From JABDQW01 sp942492025 (GTDB lineage Bacteria; Pseudomonadota; Gammaproteobacteria; SZUA-229), in assembly GCA_942492025.1 (NCBI GenBank), contig CALODJ010000006.1, forward strand, positions 62,001-126,000: a stretch of DNA of 64,000 nucleotides, in the 5' to 3' direction. The notes beneath the pieces are model-generated. The model ran no database searches and was not told the origin of the DNA. It saw only the letters and a program-made list of their open reading frames with translations. This document shows, in pieces, positions 42,609 through 50,602 of this stretch (position 1 is its first letter; each line of letters starts with the position of its first letter). A program made the translations under genes and the position numbers.

Positions 42609-43092
42609 ATGATAATACGTGAAGTATCAGATAATGACTTCGATGAAGTCTGGCCTATATTCCATGAAATAATTTCAGCTGGTGAAACTAATGCATACCA
42701 ACCAAATACAGCAAAAGAACAGGCGTTGAATATTTGGTTGAAAATACCTAGAAAAACTTTTGTCTGTGAAGAAAACGGAAATATTCTTGGCACTGACTAT
42801 TTAAAAACAAATCAAGCAGGCCCAGGCGGCCATGTTTGCAATTGTGGTTATATGGTATCATCCCAAGGCAGAAGCTTAGCTACTGCCATGTGCGAGCATT
42901 CACAGAAAATAGCTAAAGAGCTTGGTTACAAAGCAAAGCAATGCAGTTTAACTTTGTCGCATCAAGTAATGGGGGGGGGCTGTAAGGCCGTGGTTAAAAC
43001 TCGGCTTTGAAACTGTAGGAACACTTCCAAAGGCATTTAATCATCCTGCAAAAGGCCACGTTGATGCTTTGGTGATGTATAAGTGGCGATAA
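42609..43092 (+). pseudogene. GNAT acetyltransferase with frameshifts
   Basis: ATG 42609 begins MIIREVSDNDFDEVWPIFHE, and the acetyl-CoA region GYMVSSQGRSLATAM is intact. A tandem AAAGC AAAGC near 42933 shifts the frame, and a run of nine G at 42971-42979 shifts it again. The restored end reads AVRPWLKLGFETVGTLPKAF and finishes VMYKWR at 43092. Both lesions are in slippery sequence, so either real decay or sequencing error is possible. Confidence 0.82.
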
Positions 43093-43183
43093 AACATAAC
43101 AAATCGTCCAACCTTCCCGTTTTATACGCCGCGCCGCTTCGCTCTGCTTCGTATAAAACGGCCGGTTAACCCAAACATTATGT
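43093..43183 (+). repeat. attC site 35
   Basis: It runs from ACATAACAAATCG to ATTATGT (43177-43183; ATT for GTT). The arms CCGTTTTATACG and CGTATAAAACGG are perfect complements. Confidence 0.82.
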
Positions 43184-43298
43184 GCGGAAAAATGATTAGC
43201 GCTTTTCAGCTATGGAGTGTGGTTTGGTTAGAAATTTCTGAAAAATAGTCAGAAAACGACATTTTAATTTGAATTAATTTAACGAGGAAAAATACGGC

Positions 43299-43505
43299 AT
43301 GAGTACAGGTACAGTAAAGTGGTTCGACGCAAGCAAAGGTTTTGGCTTTATCACTCCGGATGATGGAGGTAAAGACCTGTTTGTGCACCATTCTGAAATC
43401 CAGAGCGGCGGAGGCTATGCAACGCTCAATGACGGACAGAAAGTAGAATACGAGGTGGGGCAAGGCCAGAAGGGGCCGTGTGCAAACAAAGTGGTACCGC
43501 TCTGA
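43299..43505 (+). CDS. cold-shock (CspA-type) protein, cassette
   Basis: The 68-residue OB-fold protein has RNP1 KGFGFI and RNP2 DLFVHHSEI. Cold-shock proteins melt RNA secondary structure. A 115-base leader separates attC 35 from the ATG, long for a cassette, and csp genes are often controlled through their leaders. GAGGA supplies the ribosome site. It is followed at once by a hairpin that overlaps the stop. Confidence 0.93.
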   Translation: MSTGTVKWFDASKGFGFITPDDGGKDLFVHHSEIQSGGGYATLNDGQKVEYEVGQGQKGPCANKVVPL

Positions 43506-43518
43506 CTTTTTAGTCAGA
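43501..43518 (+). terminator. hairpin at the end of the cold-shock gene
   Basis: TCTGACT TTTT AGTCAGA forms a perfect 7-bp stem that includes the stop codon. It lacks a following T-run, so termination is only a possibility. Confidence 0.4.
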
Positions 43519-43539
43519 TCTATATACCTACGCAGCATC

Positions 43540-43605
43540 ACATAATAACTGCTTCAACACCGGCAGGTGCATTAAACGCGCCTGCCGGTTAAGCAACCGT
43601 AAGAG
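43540..43605 (+). repeat. attC site 36
   Basis: It runs from ACATAATAACTGC to GTAAGAG (GTA for GTT). The CACCGGCAGGTGC...GCGCCTGCCGGTT arms are strong. Confidence 0.7.
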
Positions 43606-43607
43606 CT

Positions 43608-43994
43608 ATGAAGAAAAGTATTCCTGGAACAGATCTTGAATTCGAAATACCAGAAGACTGGTGGTTATTTTGCGACTTGAACATTAGGAATGTTAATGAC
43701 TATAAGTATTATCCACATAACGGCTCCTTAAGAGAAACTGAGATTGCCAATATTACCCATATTGAACCACCAGCAAGAAATAACGGAATCCCGCCGTTCA
43801 AGAAGCATAAATTAGTTCCTATTTTACTAGCTTTTACCTCACCTGAGTGTGCTTTGCCGCCTGTAGAAGTAAGTGTAAACAATTCAGGGCCATACAAATA
43901 CACGGTTACAAATGGCTATCATCGGTATTATGCTTCTCTAGCTGTTGGTTATACGATGCTGCCAATTGTTGTCACTCGAGCAAATGTATTATAA
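43608..43994 (+). CDS. ParB-like nuclease-domain protein, cassette
   Basis: The protein is 128 residues. The C-terminal TVTNGYHRYYASLAVGYTML matches the GxHR box of ParB/sulfiredoxin-like domains, and the N-terminal half has a KLVPILLAFTSP strand. Such single domains may bind nucleotides or act as nucleases or kinases. It starts two bases after attC 36. Confidence 0.65.
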   Translation: MKKSIPGTDLEFEIPEDWWLFCDLNIRNVNDYKYYPHNGSLRETEIANITHIEPPARNNGIPPFKKHKLVPILLAFTSPECALPPVEVSVNNSGPYKYTVTNGYHRYYASLAVGYTMLPIVVTRANVL

Positions 43995-44065
43995 AGCTCT
44001 ATAAGTTGCTCCTGTGTGACGCTTCGCGTTGACGCACTCCGTGCCACACAGCTCAAGCGTTAGTG
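43989..44065 (+). repeat. degenerate attC site 37
   Basis: It ends GTTAGTG (44059-44065) with GTGTGACGCTTCGCGTTGAC and CCACACAGCTC arms. The 5' box (CTATAAGTTGC) is poor. Confidence 0.6.
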
Positions 44066-44199
44066 CGCCAAGCGAAGCCAACGATGACGCACTGGGCGTC
44101 GGATCGTTTCATACTAGGTTGTACGCACGCAACTGAAGGGAGCGCCAGTCATGTTGAGGTTTGTGGTAGAACACATATCCCGGACAAAGTCGAGCTGGA

Positions 44200-44286
44200 A
44201 CTGATATGACAACAGCTCTGGAAAAATGGCTTGGACATTTTGTTACGCTTCGCGCAACAAAACAACAGTTATTTGCGACGTTAGTA
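44200..44286 (+). repeat. possible attC site 38
   Basis: TGACAACAGC and a closing GTTAGTA (44280-44286) bracket the hairpin TTTTGTTACGCTTCGCGCAACAAAA-type sequence. The 44066-44200 segment before it holds no gene I can support. Confidence 0.5.
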
Positions 44287-44297
44287 TCGAAAGAACA

Positions 44298-44876
44298 ATG
44301 AAAAAGAAAATTCTCGTCATTCTTGGGCATCCTGACACAGAGAGTTTTTGTGGCGCGCTCGCCAGAGCATATATCGAAAGTGCAACGGCTACGGGTTCTG
44401 ATACTCGTGAACTGCAACTAGGTAACTTGAAATTCGATCCGGTTCTATGGAATGGATACAACAGTATACTGGAACTGGAACCTGATCTAGTCAAAGCTCA
44501 GGAGCTTATCCGGTGGTCAAATCACATAGTATTTGTTTATCCAAATTGGTGGGGAACGATGCCGGCATTGATGAAAGGATTTTTTGACCGAGCCTTCTTA
44601 CCAGGCTTCGCATTCAAGTATCGTGAAAATTCAGCATTTTGGGATAAGCTGCTGTCCGGACGCACCGCGCACTTAATCGTAACAATGGATACACCGCCAT
44701 GGTATTACCGTTGGATATATCGCAGGCCTGGGCACAACGAAATGAAACGTACAATCCTTGGGTTTTGTGGCATCAAGGTAATTAAAATAACGGAATTGGC
44801 TATTGTCAGGAACTCCACGTCCCAAACAAGGCAAAAATGGATTGAGATGGTTAAAGGGCTTGGGTCAAATGCCTAA
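44298..44876 (+). CDS. NAD(P)H-dependent flavodoxin-fold oxidoreductase, last cassette
   Basis: The start MKKKILVILGHPDTESFCGA (44298) gives 192 residues of the NQO1/KefF-type quinone reductase family. VFVYPNWWGTMPALMKGFFD is the conserved flavin-binding and dimer loop. It would reduce quinones or act as an ancillary redox protein using FMN or FAD. It is the last clear cassette gene, and a 5' attC half follows it. Confidence 0.9.
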   Translation: MKKKILVILGHPDTESFCGALARAYIESATATGSDTRELQLGNLKFDPVLWNGYNSILELEPDLVKAQELIRWSNHIVFVYPNWWGTMPALMKGFFDRAFLPGFAFKYRENSAFWDKLLSGRTAHLIVTMDTPPWYYRWIYRRPGHNEMKRTILGFCGIKVIKITELAIVRNSTSQTRQKWIEMVKGLGSNA

Positions 44877-44895
44877 CAAGCACAACAGCGCCAAC
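44872..44895 (+). repeat. 5' half of a terminal attC site
   Basis: GCCTAACAAGCACAAC has the simple-box sequence, but no complementary half or GTTRRRY box follows within 120 bases. The array is broken here. Confidence 0.6.
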
Positions 44896-44941
44896 AAGTA
44901 TAAGTGGTGCTTTAAAAAAATAAAAAGTGACGGATGGATTA

Positions 44942-45229
44942 TTATTTGATCACATCGTTGGATTGGTCACTATTTAATCTCTCCGGAAACTTTAATTCCT
45001 TGTATCGTGCTCGGATCTTCTGCCTAGATTCCTCTCGGTCAAGTAGTTTCGCCTGTCCTGAATCAATCAATGAAATCCGGTGCGCTATTTCGTGATCCCA
45101 AGCGTTTTAGACTCCGCGATCTCTGGGCTCGTCCAGTCTGGCGATAGAGTCATGCGCTAATTCCGCTTGTGCTCCCTATGTCAGAGACATTACTTCGACA
45201 CGAATTCTCTTCAATGCTTCAGTAGCCAT
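44942..45229 (-). pseudogene. addiction-module antitoxin (Unstab_antitox type), decayed
   Basis: Minus-strand ATG at 45229 reads MATEALKRIRVEVMSLT, then TAG, GAQAELAHDSIARLDEPRDR, GV, TAA, and NAWDHEIAHRISLIDSGQAK to LLDREESRQKIRARYKELK, ending at a TAA (44942). The frame is continuous apart from two stop codons. The pattern matches the putative addiction-module component family. No toxin gene is next to it. It lies opposite in orientation to the cassettes. Confidence 0.82.
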
Positions 45230-45357
45230 AACACTCCCAAATTCAGTATCATGGCTGTTGTAGCGCTTGATCGAGCCCTTAGCAACTCAATCAAGTTCGC
45301 TCCAGCGAGGCCAGGCGGGCCGCTTATTTCAACCTTTAGCTGACTATCTAGTACCTC

Positions 45358-45525
45358 ATGAAAGAATCAGAGTGGAAAAAGTTTAGAAAACTAAGAGAAA
45401 TCTGCCTTGAGCGATTTTGCGAGCGCGTTCTTCAAGAAGCCGAAAGAATATGTAATTCGGACAATCAGTCAGCCCATCAAAGATATGGCAATTTATACGG
45501 TTTAATGTTGGATCGTGACGGATAA
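45358..45525 (+). pseudogene. N-terminal fragment of a conserved hypothetical protein
   Basis: The frame from ATG 45358 reads MKESEWKKFRKLREICLERF, CERVLQEAERI and SAHQRYGNLYGLMLDRD, then stops. This looks like the helical start of a longer bacterial family of about 100 residues. The remainder is replaced by the overlapping cytosine deaminase gene. I cannot name the family. Confidence 0.45.
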
Positions 45526-45982
45526 TATTTTGGATAGCATATCAGCAGATGAATTCATGCTTGCCGCAATTGAAGAAGCTAGAGACAGCCTAAAGGAAGG
45601 CGGGATTCCAGTCGGGTCTGTATTAGTGCATCAAGGGAAGATTATCGGCCGGGGGCACAATCGAAGAATACAGGAAGGGAGTGTCATCAAACACGGCGAA
45701 ATGGACGCGTTGGAAAGTGCAGGCCGGTTACCGGCGGCGACTTATCAAGAGTGTATTCTTTACACAACGTTATCTCCATGCCCAATGTGCAGTGGTGCAA
45801 TTAGGCTATACGGAATTCCAAAGGTAATTATCGGTGAGAATGAGACATTTATTGGCGACGAAAGCGTTCTGCGAGACTCGGGCGTAGATTTCACTGTACT
45901 GCAACACCCTGACTGCATAGCTCTTATGATGGATTTTATACGTCAGTTCCCAGAAGAATGGAATGAAGATATAGGAGAATAG
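45515..45982 (+). CDS. cytosine deaminase, yeast FCY1 type
   Basis: This 155-residue zinc hydrolase of the cytidine deaminase fold converts cytosine to uracil. The zinc site is HGEMDAL plus PCPMC, and the ending FPEEWNEDIGE resembles the yeast enzyme. The GTG at 45515 is a plausible start; ATG 45557 would remove 14 residues. It lacks the features of tRNA adenosine deaminase TadA. GC content is intermediate between array and chromosome, so it may be the remains of a cassette end or a chromosomal gene. Confidence 0.82.
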   Translation: MTDNILDSISADEFMLAAIEEARDSLKEGGIPVGSVLVHQGKIIGRGHNRRIQEGSVIKHGEMDALESAGRLPAATYQECILYTTLSPCPMCSGAIRLYGIPKVIIGENETFIGDESVLRDSGVDFTVLQHPDCIALMMDFIRQFPEEWNEDIGE

Positions 45983-46159
45983 TAATGTGTTCGAGGTAAG
46001 GGTGGATACACAAGTTCGTTGAGCTGAAATGTGGGCTAGCGTTATACTGTGCGAAACCGCCTTCAAACTACTTTGTGTCGGGAGGAAACACCTGATGAAT
46101 CATCATCGCGAGAAGGGCATGGAGTCACCCTGATCGTCACGCCATAAGTCCGTCACATC

Positions 46160-47644
46160 ATGCGCGTTTTACTGGTTTCAGCGAACCGTGAGCACCTCCC
46201 AGATCCGATCTTTCCTCTCGGTCTGGCGTATGTCGCCGCTGCCGTGAAAATCGCAGGCCACGAACTAGCGGTGGCAGACCTTTGTTTCGGCCGCAGACCA
46301 CTGCATGACCTGCGTAACCAGGTCAGCCGTTTCAAACCGGATGCCATCGGTCTGTCACTGCGTAATGTTGACAACGCCGCCTATCCACTCACAGTCGATT
46401 ACCTGGCATTACACCGTGAAGTCGTCGACACCCTGCACGACCGGTGCACCGCCCCGGTGGTGCTCGGCGGCTCAGGCTTTTCGATCATGCCGCAGGCTTA
46501 CATGTGCGCACTCAACGGGGACTGGGGTATAGTCGGCGAAGGTGAACGCTCTTTTGTCGATTTATTGCAGGCCCTGACCGATGGGCGCAGTCCGGTATCG
46601 ATACCCGGTGTCGTGTCACCTGCACGGGCAACGGCGGCTGCAGATGGCCCGGTTGTGCAGCCGCAGCGCCCGCTGGACTGGGGGCACGGCCTGCGTCCGC
46701 TGCGTGCACCATTCGATTACGCCCGCTACATACGGCGCGGTGGTACCGGCAACGTTCAAACCAAGCGCGGCTGTGTTTTCAAATGCAGCTACTGCACATA
46801 CCCGCTGCTGGAAGGCAACCGTTTTCGTGCGCGAGAGGCCGCCGACATAGTCGATGAAATCGACGAACTGCAACGTGATTACGGCCCGCACCCGATTTTT
46901 TTTGTCGACTCGATACTCAATTTCCCGTACGGGCATGTCGAGGCAATCTGTGAAGAAATCCTGCTTCGCGGACTCCGGCTACGCTGGAGTTGTTACGCCA
47001 CGCCGGTCAAACTCGATCGCCGCCAGGCACAATTGATGGCGCGTGCCGGCTGCGAAGGCATCGAACTGGGGACAGACGCGGTCGATGATGAGCAGCTGGC
47101 GCGACTGGGTAAATCTTTCAACGCTGAAATTGCGGAACGCGCGAACCGCTATTGTGTGGAGGCTGGTCTTCGAGTCTGTCAGGCCATCATCTTCGGCGCG
47201 CCGGGTGAAACTGAAGCAAGTATACGCACCACCTGCCGCGCTCTCAGAATGATGAGGCCAACTGCGGTCGTCGCAATGACCGGTGTACGCCTTTACCCGG
47301 GCACGCCGTTGTCCCTGTCGCTGATCGAGCAGGGTCACATCGAAGCCGATGCTGTAGGGCTGCTGCCGACGTTCTATATTGAGCCCGCAGTCAGGGATTT
47401 TCTGCCCCGCTTTCTACAGCAGCAGGCCTACGAGGCTGGTAACTGGGTGCTGCCTGGACTCGTTGAACCGATTCAGTCGCGCACTCAACGCATTCTCCGT
47501 GGACTCGGTATTTCGGGACCGCTCTGGCGATTGTTTCAAAAGCCCTGGATGCAATGGCTCTACCGGGATCACTTCAGGCGCCCGAATACCAGTTGGGGCG
47601 AGCCGAATGCCTCAAAGCGCGTGACAGGCGTGCAGAATAAATGA
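46160..47644 (+). CDS. B12-binding radical SAM enzyme
   Basis: The 494-residue protein has an N-terminal cobalamin-binding-like domain to about residue 140 (FPLGLAYVAAAVKIAGHELA, GGSGFSIMP). The radical SAM core carries the 4Fe-4S triad C205, C209 and C212 in KRGCVFKCSYCTYP. Class members catalyse methylations or rearrangements in natural product and lipid synthesis; the substrate is unknown. It stands alone, with no biosynthetic cluster around it. GC content is chromosomal. Confidence 0.88.
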   Translation: MRVLLVSANREHLPDPIFPLGLAYVAAAVKIAGHELAVADLCFGRRPLHDLRNQVSRFKPDAIGLSLRNVDNAAYPLTVDYLALHREVVDTLHDRCTAPVVLGGSGFSIMPQAYMCALNGDWGIVGEGERSFVDLLQALTDGRSPVSIPGVVSPARATAAADGPVVQPQRPLDWGHGLRPLRAPFDYARYIRRGGTGNVQTKRGCVFKCSYCTYPLLEGNRFRAREAADIVDEIDELQRDYGPHPIFFVDSILNFPYGHVEAICEEILLRGLRLRWSCYATPVKLDRRQAQLMARAGCEGIELGTDAVDDEQLARLGKSFNAEIAERANRYCVEAGLRVCQAIIFGAPGETEASIRTTCRALRMMRPTAVVAMTGVRLYPGTPLSLSLIEQGHIEADAVGLLPTFYIEPAVRDFLPRFLQQQAYEAGNWVLPGLVEPIQSRTQRILRGLGISGPLWRLFQKPWMQWLYRDHFRRPNTSWGEPNASKRVTGVQNK

Positions 47645-47929
47645 CAACAACTTGCCGATTGTGGTGGCGTAATTGCGCCCTGTTTGCCGATTCGAAGATC
47701 GTGGCCATCGATGGGATGGACGATCGTATTGCTCCTGCGGATGCAAACGTATGAAAGATTCGAGAATACATTTCCAGTCTCGAACTGTGACATCACAAGG
47801 CCGATCGTTGGGTCTACAACATTATTGAGGCTATTGGTGCAGGAGAGACGAAAAAAGGGTTGGGCGCCTGTTCGCCCGGTCAGCATCACCCCAGTGAAAC
47901 AGTTGACCACAACAAACACCGACGGAAGT

Positions 47930-48640
47930 AAAGAAATGGCTTGCTGCTTCATTAGACAAGACCATAAGGCTTCAATTGAGCCCGCCGGCCGAACTACGAC
48001 GATGTCTGCCCTGGCCGCGCTGTTCGAGCGACTGTCGAAAACTTCACCCCGCGTCAACATCGTACCTTCGAGGATGGCGACTACGTATTCGCCCACACGG
48101 AGTACGACTTCGCGAGTTCGAATATCGGCTTCGAAGTCTTCCGCTTCGAGGATAATCTGGCCGTTGAGCACTGGGACAACATCCAGCAAAGACAGGGGCC
48201 CCAACCCATCCGGTCATACCATGGTCGATGGGCCGACCGAAATAACTGAGCTGGACAGGACTGAATATAACCGACAAATCGTGCGATCCTTCATAGAAGA
48301 GATCCTTATAAATGGCAAATTCGATAAACTGAAAGACTACATCGATGACGAGCGCTTTACCGAGCACAATCCACGCATTGGTGACGGATTGTCGGCGCTG
48401 CATTCGGCGCTATCCGACCCCGCCTCTAACGCATGTATCACGATAGAATATGACAAAATGCATCGTCTTCTGGCAGAGGGGAATTTTGTGCTTTCGGTTA
48501 GTGAAGGCTATCTTAACGGAGTCCACTCCTCATTCTATGATCTTTACCGAGTTTCCCATGGCAAGCTTGTAGAGCACTGGGATACGACCGAAGCGATTCC
48601 CCCACGCAGCGAATGGAAGAACGACAACGGCAAGTTCTAA
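47930..48640 (+). pseudogene. tandem SnoaL-like gene, decayed relative of the cassette at 23979
   Basis: Blocks match the intact cassette protein: LFERLSKTSPRVNIV, FEDGDYVFAHTEYDF (in the next frame), GHTMVDG, FTEHNPRIGDG, HRLLAEGNFVLSVSEG, HSSFYDLYR and PRSEWKNDNGKF. A base is missing near 48061 and an extra one lies in the GGGGCCCCAA run near 48204, so about 140 bases are out of frame. The first HNP motif is lost. It is GC-rich and has no attC, so it is a chromosomal homologue rather than a moved cassette. Confidence 0.85.
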
Positions 48641-48704
48641 GGCTGGACTCAAACCATTGGTACAGTCTTCTTTAGATATCGAAGAAACACAGGAGCATAC
48701 AAAG

Positions 48705-49067
48705 ATGATCAAATTTGTTATGTGTATAACACGACACCCGGATATGACCCGCGAAGACTTCAAAGATTACTGGATGAATAAACATGGACCATTCTTCATG
48801 GAAAATGCGCGCGCTATGAGGGCCAAAAAATACGTGCAATCTCACACGCTAGATACTCCTTTGAATGAAGAATTGAGGAGTTCCAGAGGCATGATGCCGG
48901 AATATGATGGCGTCGCTGAGGTGTGGTATGAATCGGAGGAGGAGCTTGTGGAAGCACTGAGCTCACCGGAGGGGCAGAAATTAAGTGCCGCGCTGCTGGA
49001 AGATGAAGGAAATTTTATTGATCACTCAAAATCTTCGGCATTCATTGTCAATGAGCACGAGTTTTAA
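48705..49067 (+). CDS. EthD-like ferredoxin-fold protein
   Basis: The start MIKFVMCITRHPDMTREDF (48705) follows AGGAG and gives 120 residues. DYWMNKHGPFFMENARAM and YDGVAEVWYESEEEL match the EthD/stress-responsive dimeric barrel fold. Members participate in degradation or polyketide pathways. It follows the SnoaL pseudogene by 64 bases, so the two could once have formed a unit. Confidence 0.78.
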   Translation: MIKFVMCITRHPDMTREDFKDYWMNKHGPFFMENARAMRAKKYVQSHTLDTPLNEELRSSRGMMPEYDGVAEVWYESEEELVEALSSPEGQKLSAALLEDEGNFIDHSKSSAFIVNEHEF

Positions 49068-49165
49068 GCAGCTAACAAGTATATCCATGGTGCCTGCGGC
49101 CCTGTCACGCCTTTCACTGATGCAAAAGATCGCGCTAGTGCATTTATGGGTCCATGAATGTTCGG

Positions 49166-49987
49166 TTATTCAGCAAGCAGGTATTCAATGACCGCGTCCA
49201 GGTCTTCATCCACCCATTTCGACGTCGAGTTGTCCACCACTTCGCCCATATGGTCAGCGGCATAATCACCGTCGGGCAGTTCGCCGTATCTGAACAGATC
49301 AGCAAGTTCCTGCCTGCGCCAGTCACCTATACCGTCTTTCGAAGCGCTTATATTTGGCGCTGAAAGGTCTTCGTTACCCTGCAACCGGTTCTCCATTTTC
49401 AGCATACCGACGACATTGCGTGGCGTATGGCATTCGTTGCAGTGACCGAGCACATCGACCAGGTAACTGCCGCGTGAGCCGTCGAAGGTGACTGGTTTTA
49501 CGACAAGATCGTTTAGTATCTTCCATATCCTCAGCGTGAACTGTGACAGGTACCACTCGAGCCGGTGCGGTGTGTTCTGCCTGCTGGCAGCAGGCTGACT
49601 GAACAGGTATGCTTTGATTGCAAGGATGTCTTCCCTGCTCATGTTCCGATAGGAGAGGTAGGGAAAGCCTGGATAATAGTGACGGCCGTCAGGTGCTATG
49701 CCCCGCGTCAGGGCCCGGATGAAATCTTCATCACCCCACTTTCCGATACCGGTTTCGTTGTCTGGTGTGATGTTGGGCGAGTAGAAGATACCGAATTCGG
49801 TATCCAGTTGGCGCCCACCTGCAAGGGGGGCGCCGTCCTTGTCCACATCAGTATGACAGGCATAACAGTTAGCCGCATGAAACAGGTAGCGTCCTTTTTC
49901 GATGGCGGACCGGTCTGGTCCGTTCTCATCGGCCGATGCGCCCATGGACATAAAGGCAAACAGGAGCAGTACGATGAGATGAAGCAT
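49166..49987 (-). CDS. dihaem cytochrome c
   Basis: The 273-residue protein has a signal peptide ending MGASA. Haem motifs are CYACH (41-45) and CNECH (183-187), each in a class I cytochrome domain with YSPNITPD and SAPNISASKD loops. It resembles cytochrome subunits of periplasmic dehydrogenases. Seven bases separate it from the cytochrome c' gene upstream, so the pair is an operon. No dehydrogenase gene is adjacent. Confidence 0.9.
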   Translation of the reverse strand: MLHLIVLLLFAFMSMGASADENGPDRSAIEKGRYLFHAANCYACHTDVDKDGAPLAGGRQLDTEFGIFYSPNITPDNETGIGKWGDEDFIRALTRGIAPDGRHYYPGFPYLSYRNMSREDILAIKAYLFSQPAASRQNTPHRLEWYLSQFTLRIWKILNDLVVKPVTFDGSRGSYLVDVLGHCNECHTPRNVVGMLKMENRLQGNEDLSAPNISASKDGIGDWRRQELADLFRYGELPDGDYAADHMGEVVDNSTSKWVDEDLDAVIEYLLAE

Positions 49988-49994
49988 AACTTAA

Positions 49995-50456
49995 CTAATC
50001 GTCCTTCTTCTTGAACGATTTATGGCAATTACCACAGCTCCCCTTACCAAATTGCTTGAACGCATCCAGGCTGGCACGATTATCATCTTTTGCTACAACT
50101 GCCTTGAAAGTTGCAAATGCCTCTTGCGCCTTATCTACGCTTTGCTTGAATTTTTCCGGGTTATCCCAGACAGCGTCCTTGGCTTTAGTTTCGCCGAAGT
50201 CACTGCCTTCAGGGAACAGTTCGCCGACCCGGCCTAGCAGCGCTTCGAGTGATTTCATGTGCATATCGAGGTGGTCACTGTAGGGAACTTTCTCCTGCAA
50301 GATTGCCTTGATCGCCTTGTTGTGTCCCTTGATAGCTTCCATGATTTCATGGCGGTACTCGATGAAATCTTCTGATTCGTAGTCTTTTGCCTGCACGTGC
50401 AGGTTGATGGCTGTTGCCAGGTAGAGCCCAAGCAATAAACTGATACTGTTCTTCAT
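49995..50456 (-). CDS. cytochrome c' (four-helix haem protein)
   Basis: The 153-residue protein has a signal peptide ending HVQA. The mature part is a four-helix bundle with the C-terminal CGNCH (141-145), the arrangement of cytochrome c'. Members bind nitric oxide or serve in electron transfer. It is the first gene of a two-cytochrome operon. A long palindrome at 50568-50602 lies about 110 bases upstream and may be its operator. Confidence 0.88.
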   Translation of the reverse strand: MKNSISLLLGLYLATAINLHVQAKDYESEDFIEYRHEIMEAIKGHNKAIKAILQEKVPYSDHLDMHMKSLEALLGRVGELFPEGSDFGETKAKDAVWDNPEKFKQSVDKAQEAFATFKAVVAKDDNRASLDAFKQFGKGSCGNCHKSFKKKDD

Positions 50457-50567
50457 TCGCGTGATCCTGTTTGTTGAGGTTTAGTTTGTCCGGGACAGGT
50501 GCGGGATTATTCCGACACGAGGTTAGCCCCTCTTAAGACGAGCATACTAAGGATACAATACAGATAG

Positions 50568-50602
50568 TCAACCATGTATTATCAAGGATAATGCATGGTT
50601 GA
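50568..50602. promoter_or_regulatory. long palindrome upstream of the cytochrome operon
   Basis: The arms TCAACCATGTATTATC and GATAATGCATGGTTGA pair in 15 of 16 positions around AAG. Its place upstream of a minus-strand operon suggests an operator, but it could be a structured RNA end. The rest of 50457-51326 contains no gene I can support. Confidence 0.4.

Noticed and set aside
21681..44286. CRISPR array, suggested by regularly spaced palindromes
   Set aside because: The palindromes vary in sequence and length, are separated by whole genes and end in GTTRRRY, which is the attC pattern. There are no identical repeats with short spacers and no cas genes.
46094..46132. A 12-codon frame (MNHHREKGMESP) preceded by GGGAGGAAA
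   Set aside because: The ribosome site looks good but the peptide is too short to support and is not followed by a known attenuated operon.
47684..48060. N-terminal extension of the SnoaL pseudogene frame
   Set aside because: The first 80 codons do not resemble the intact homologue and are rich in stop-adjacent frame changes; only the part from about 47930 can be supported.
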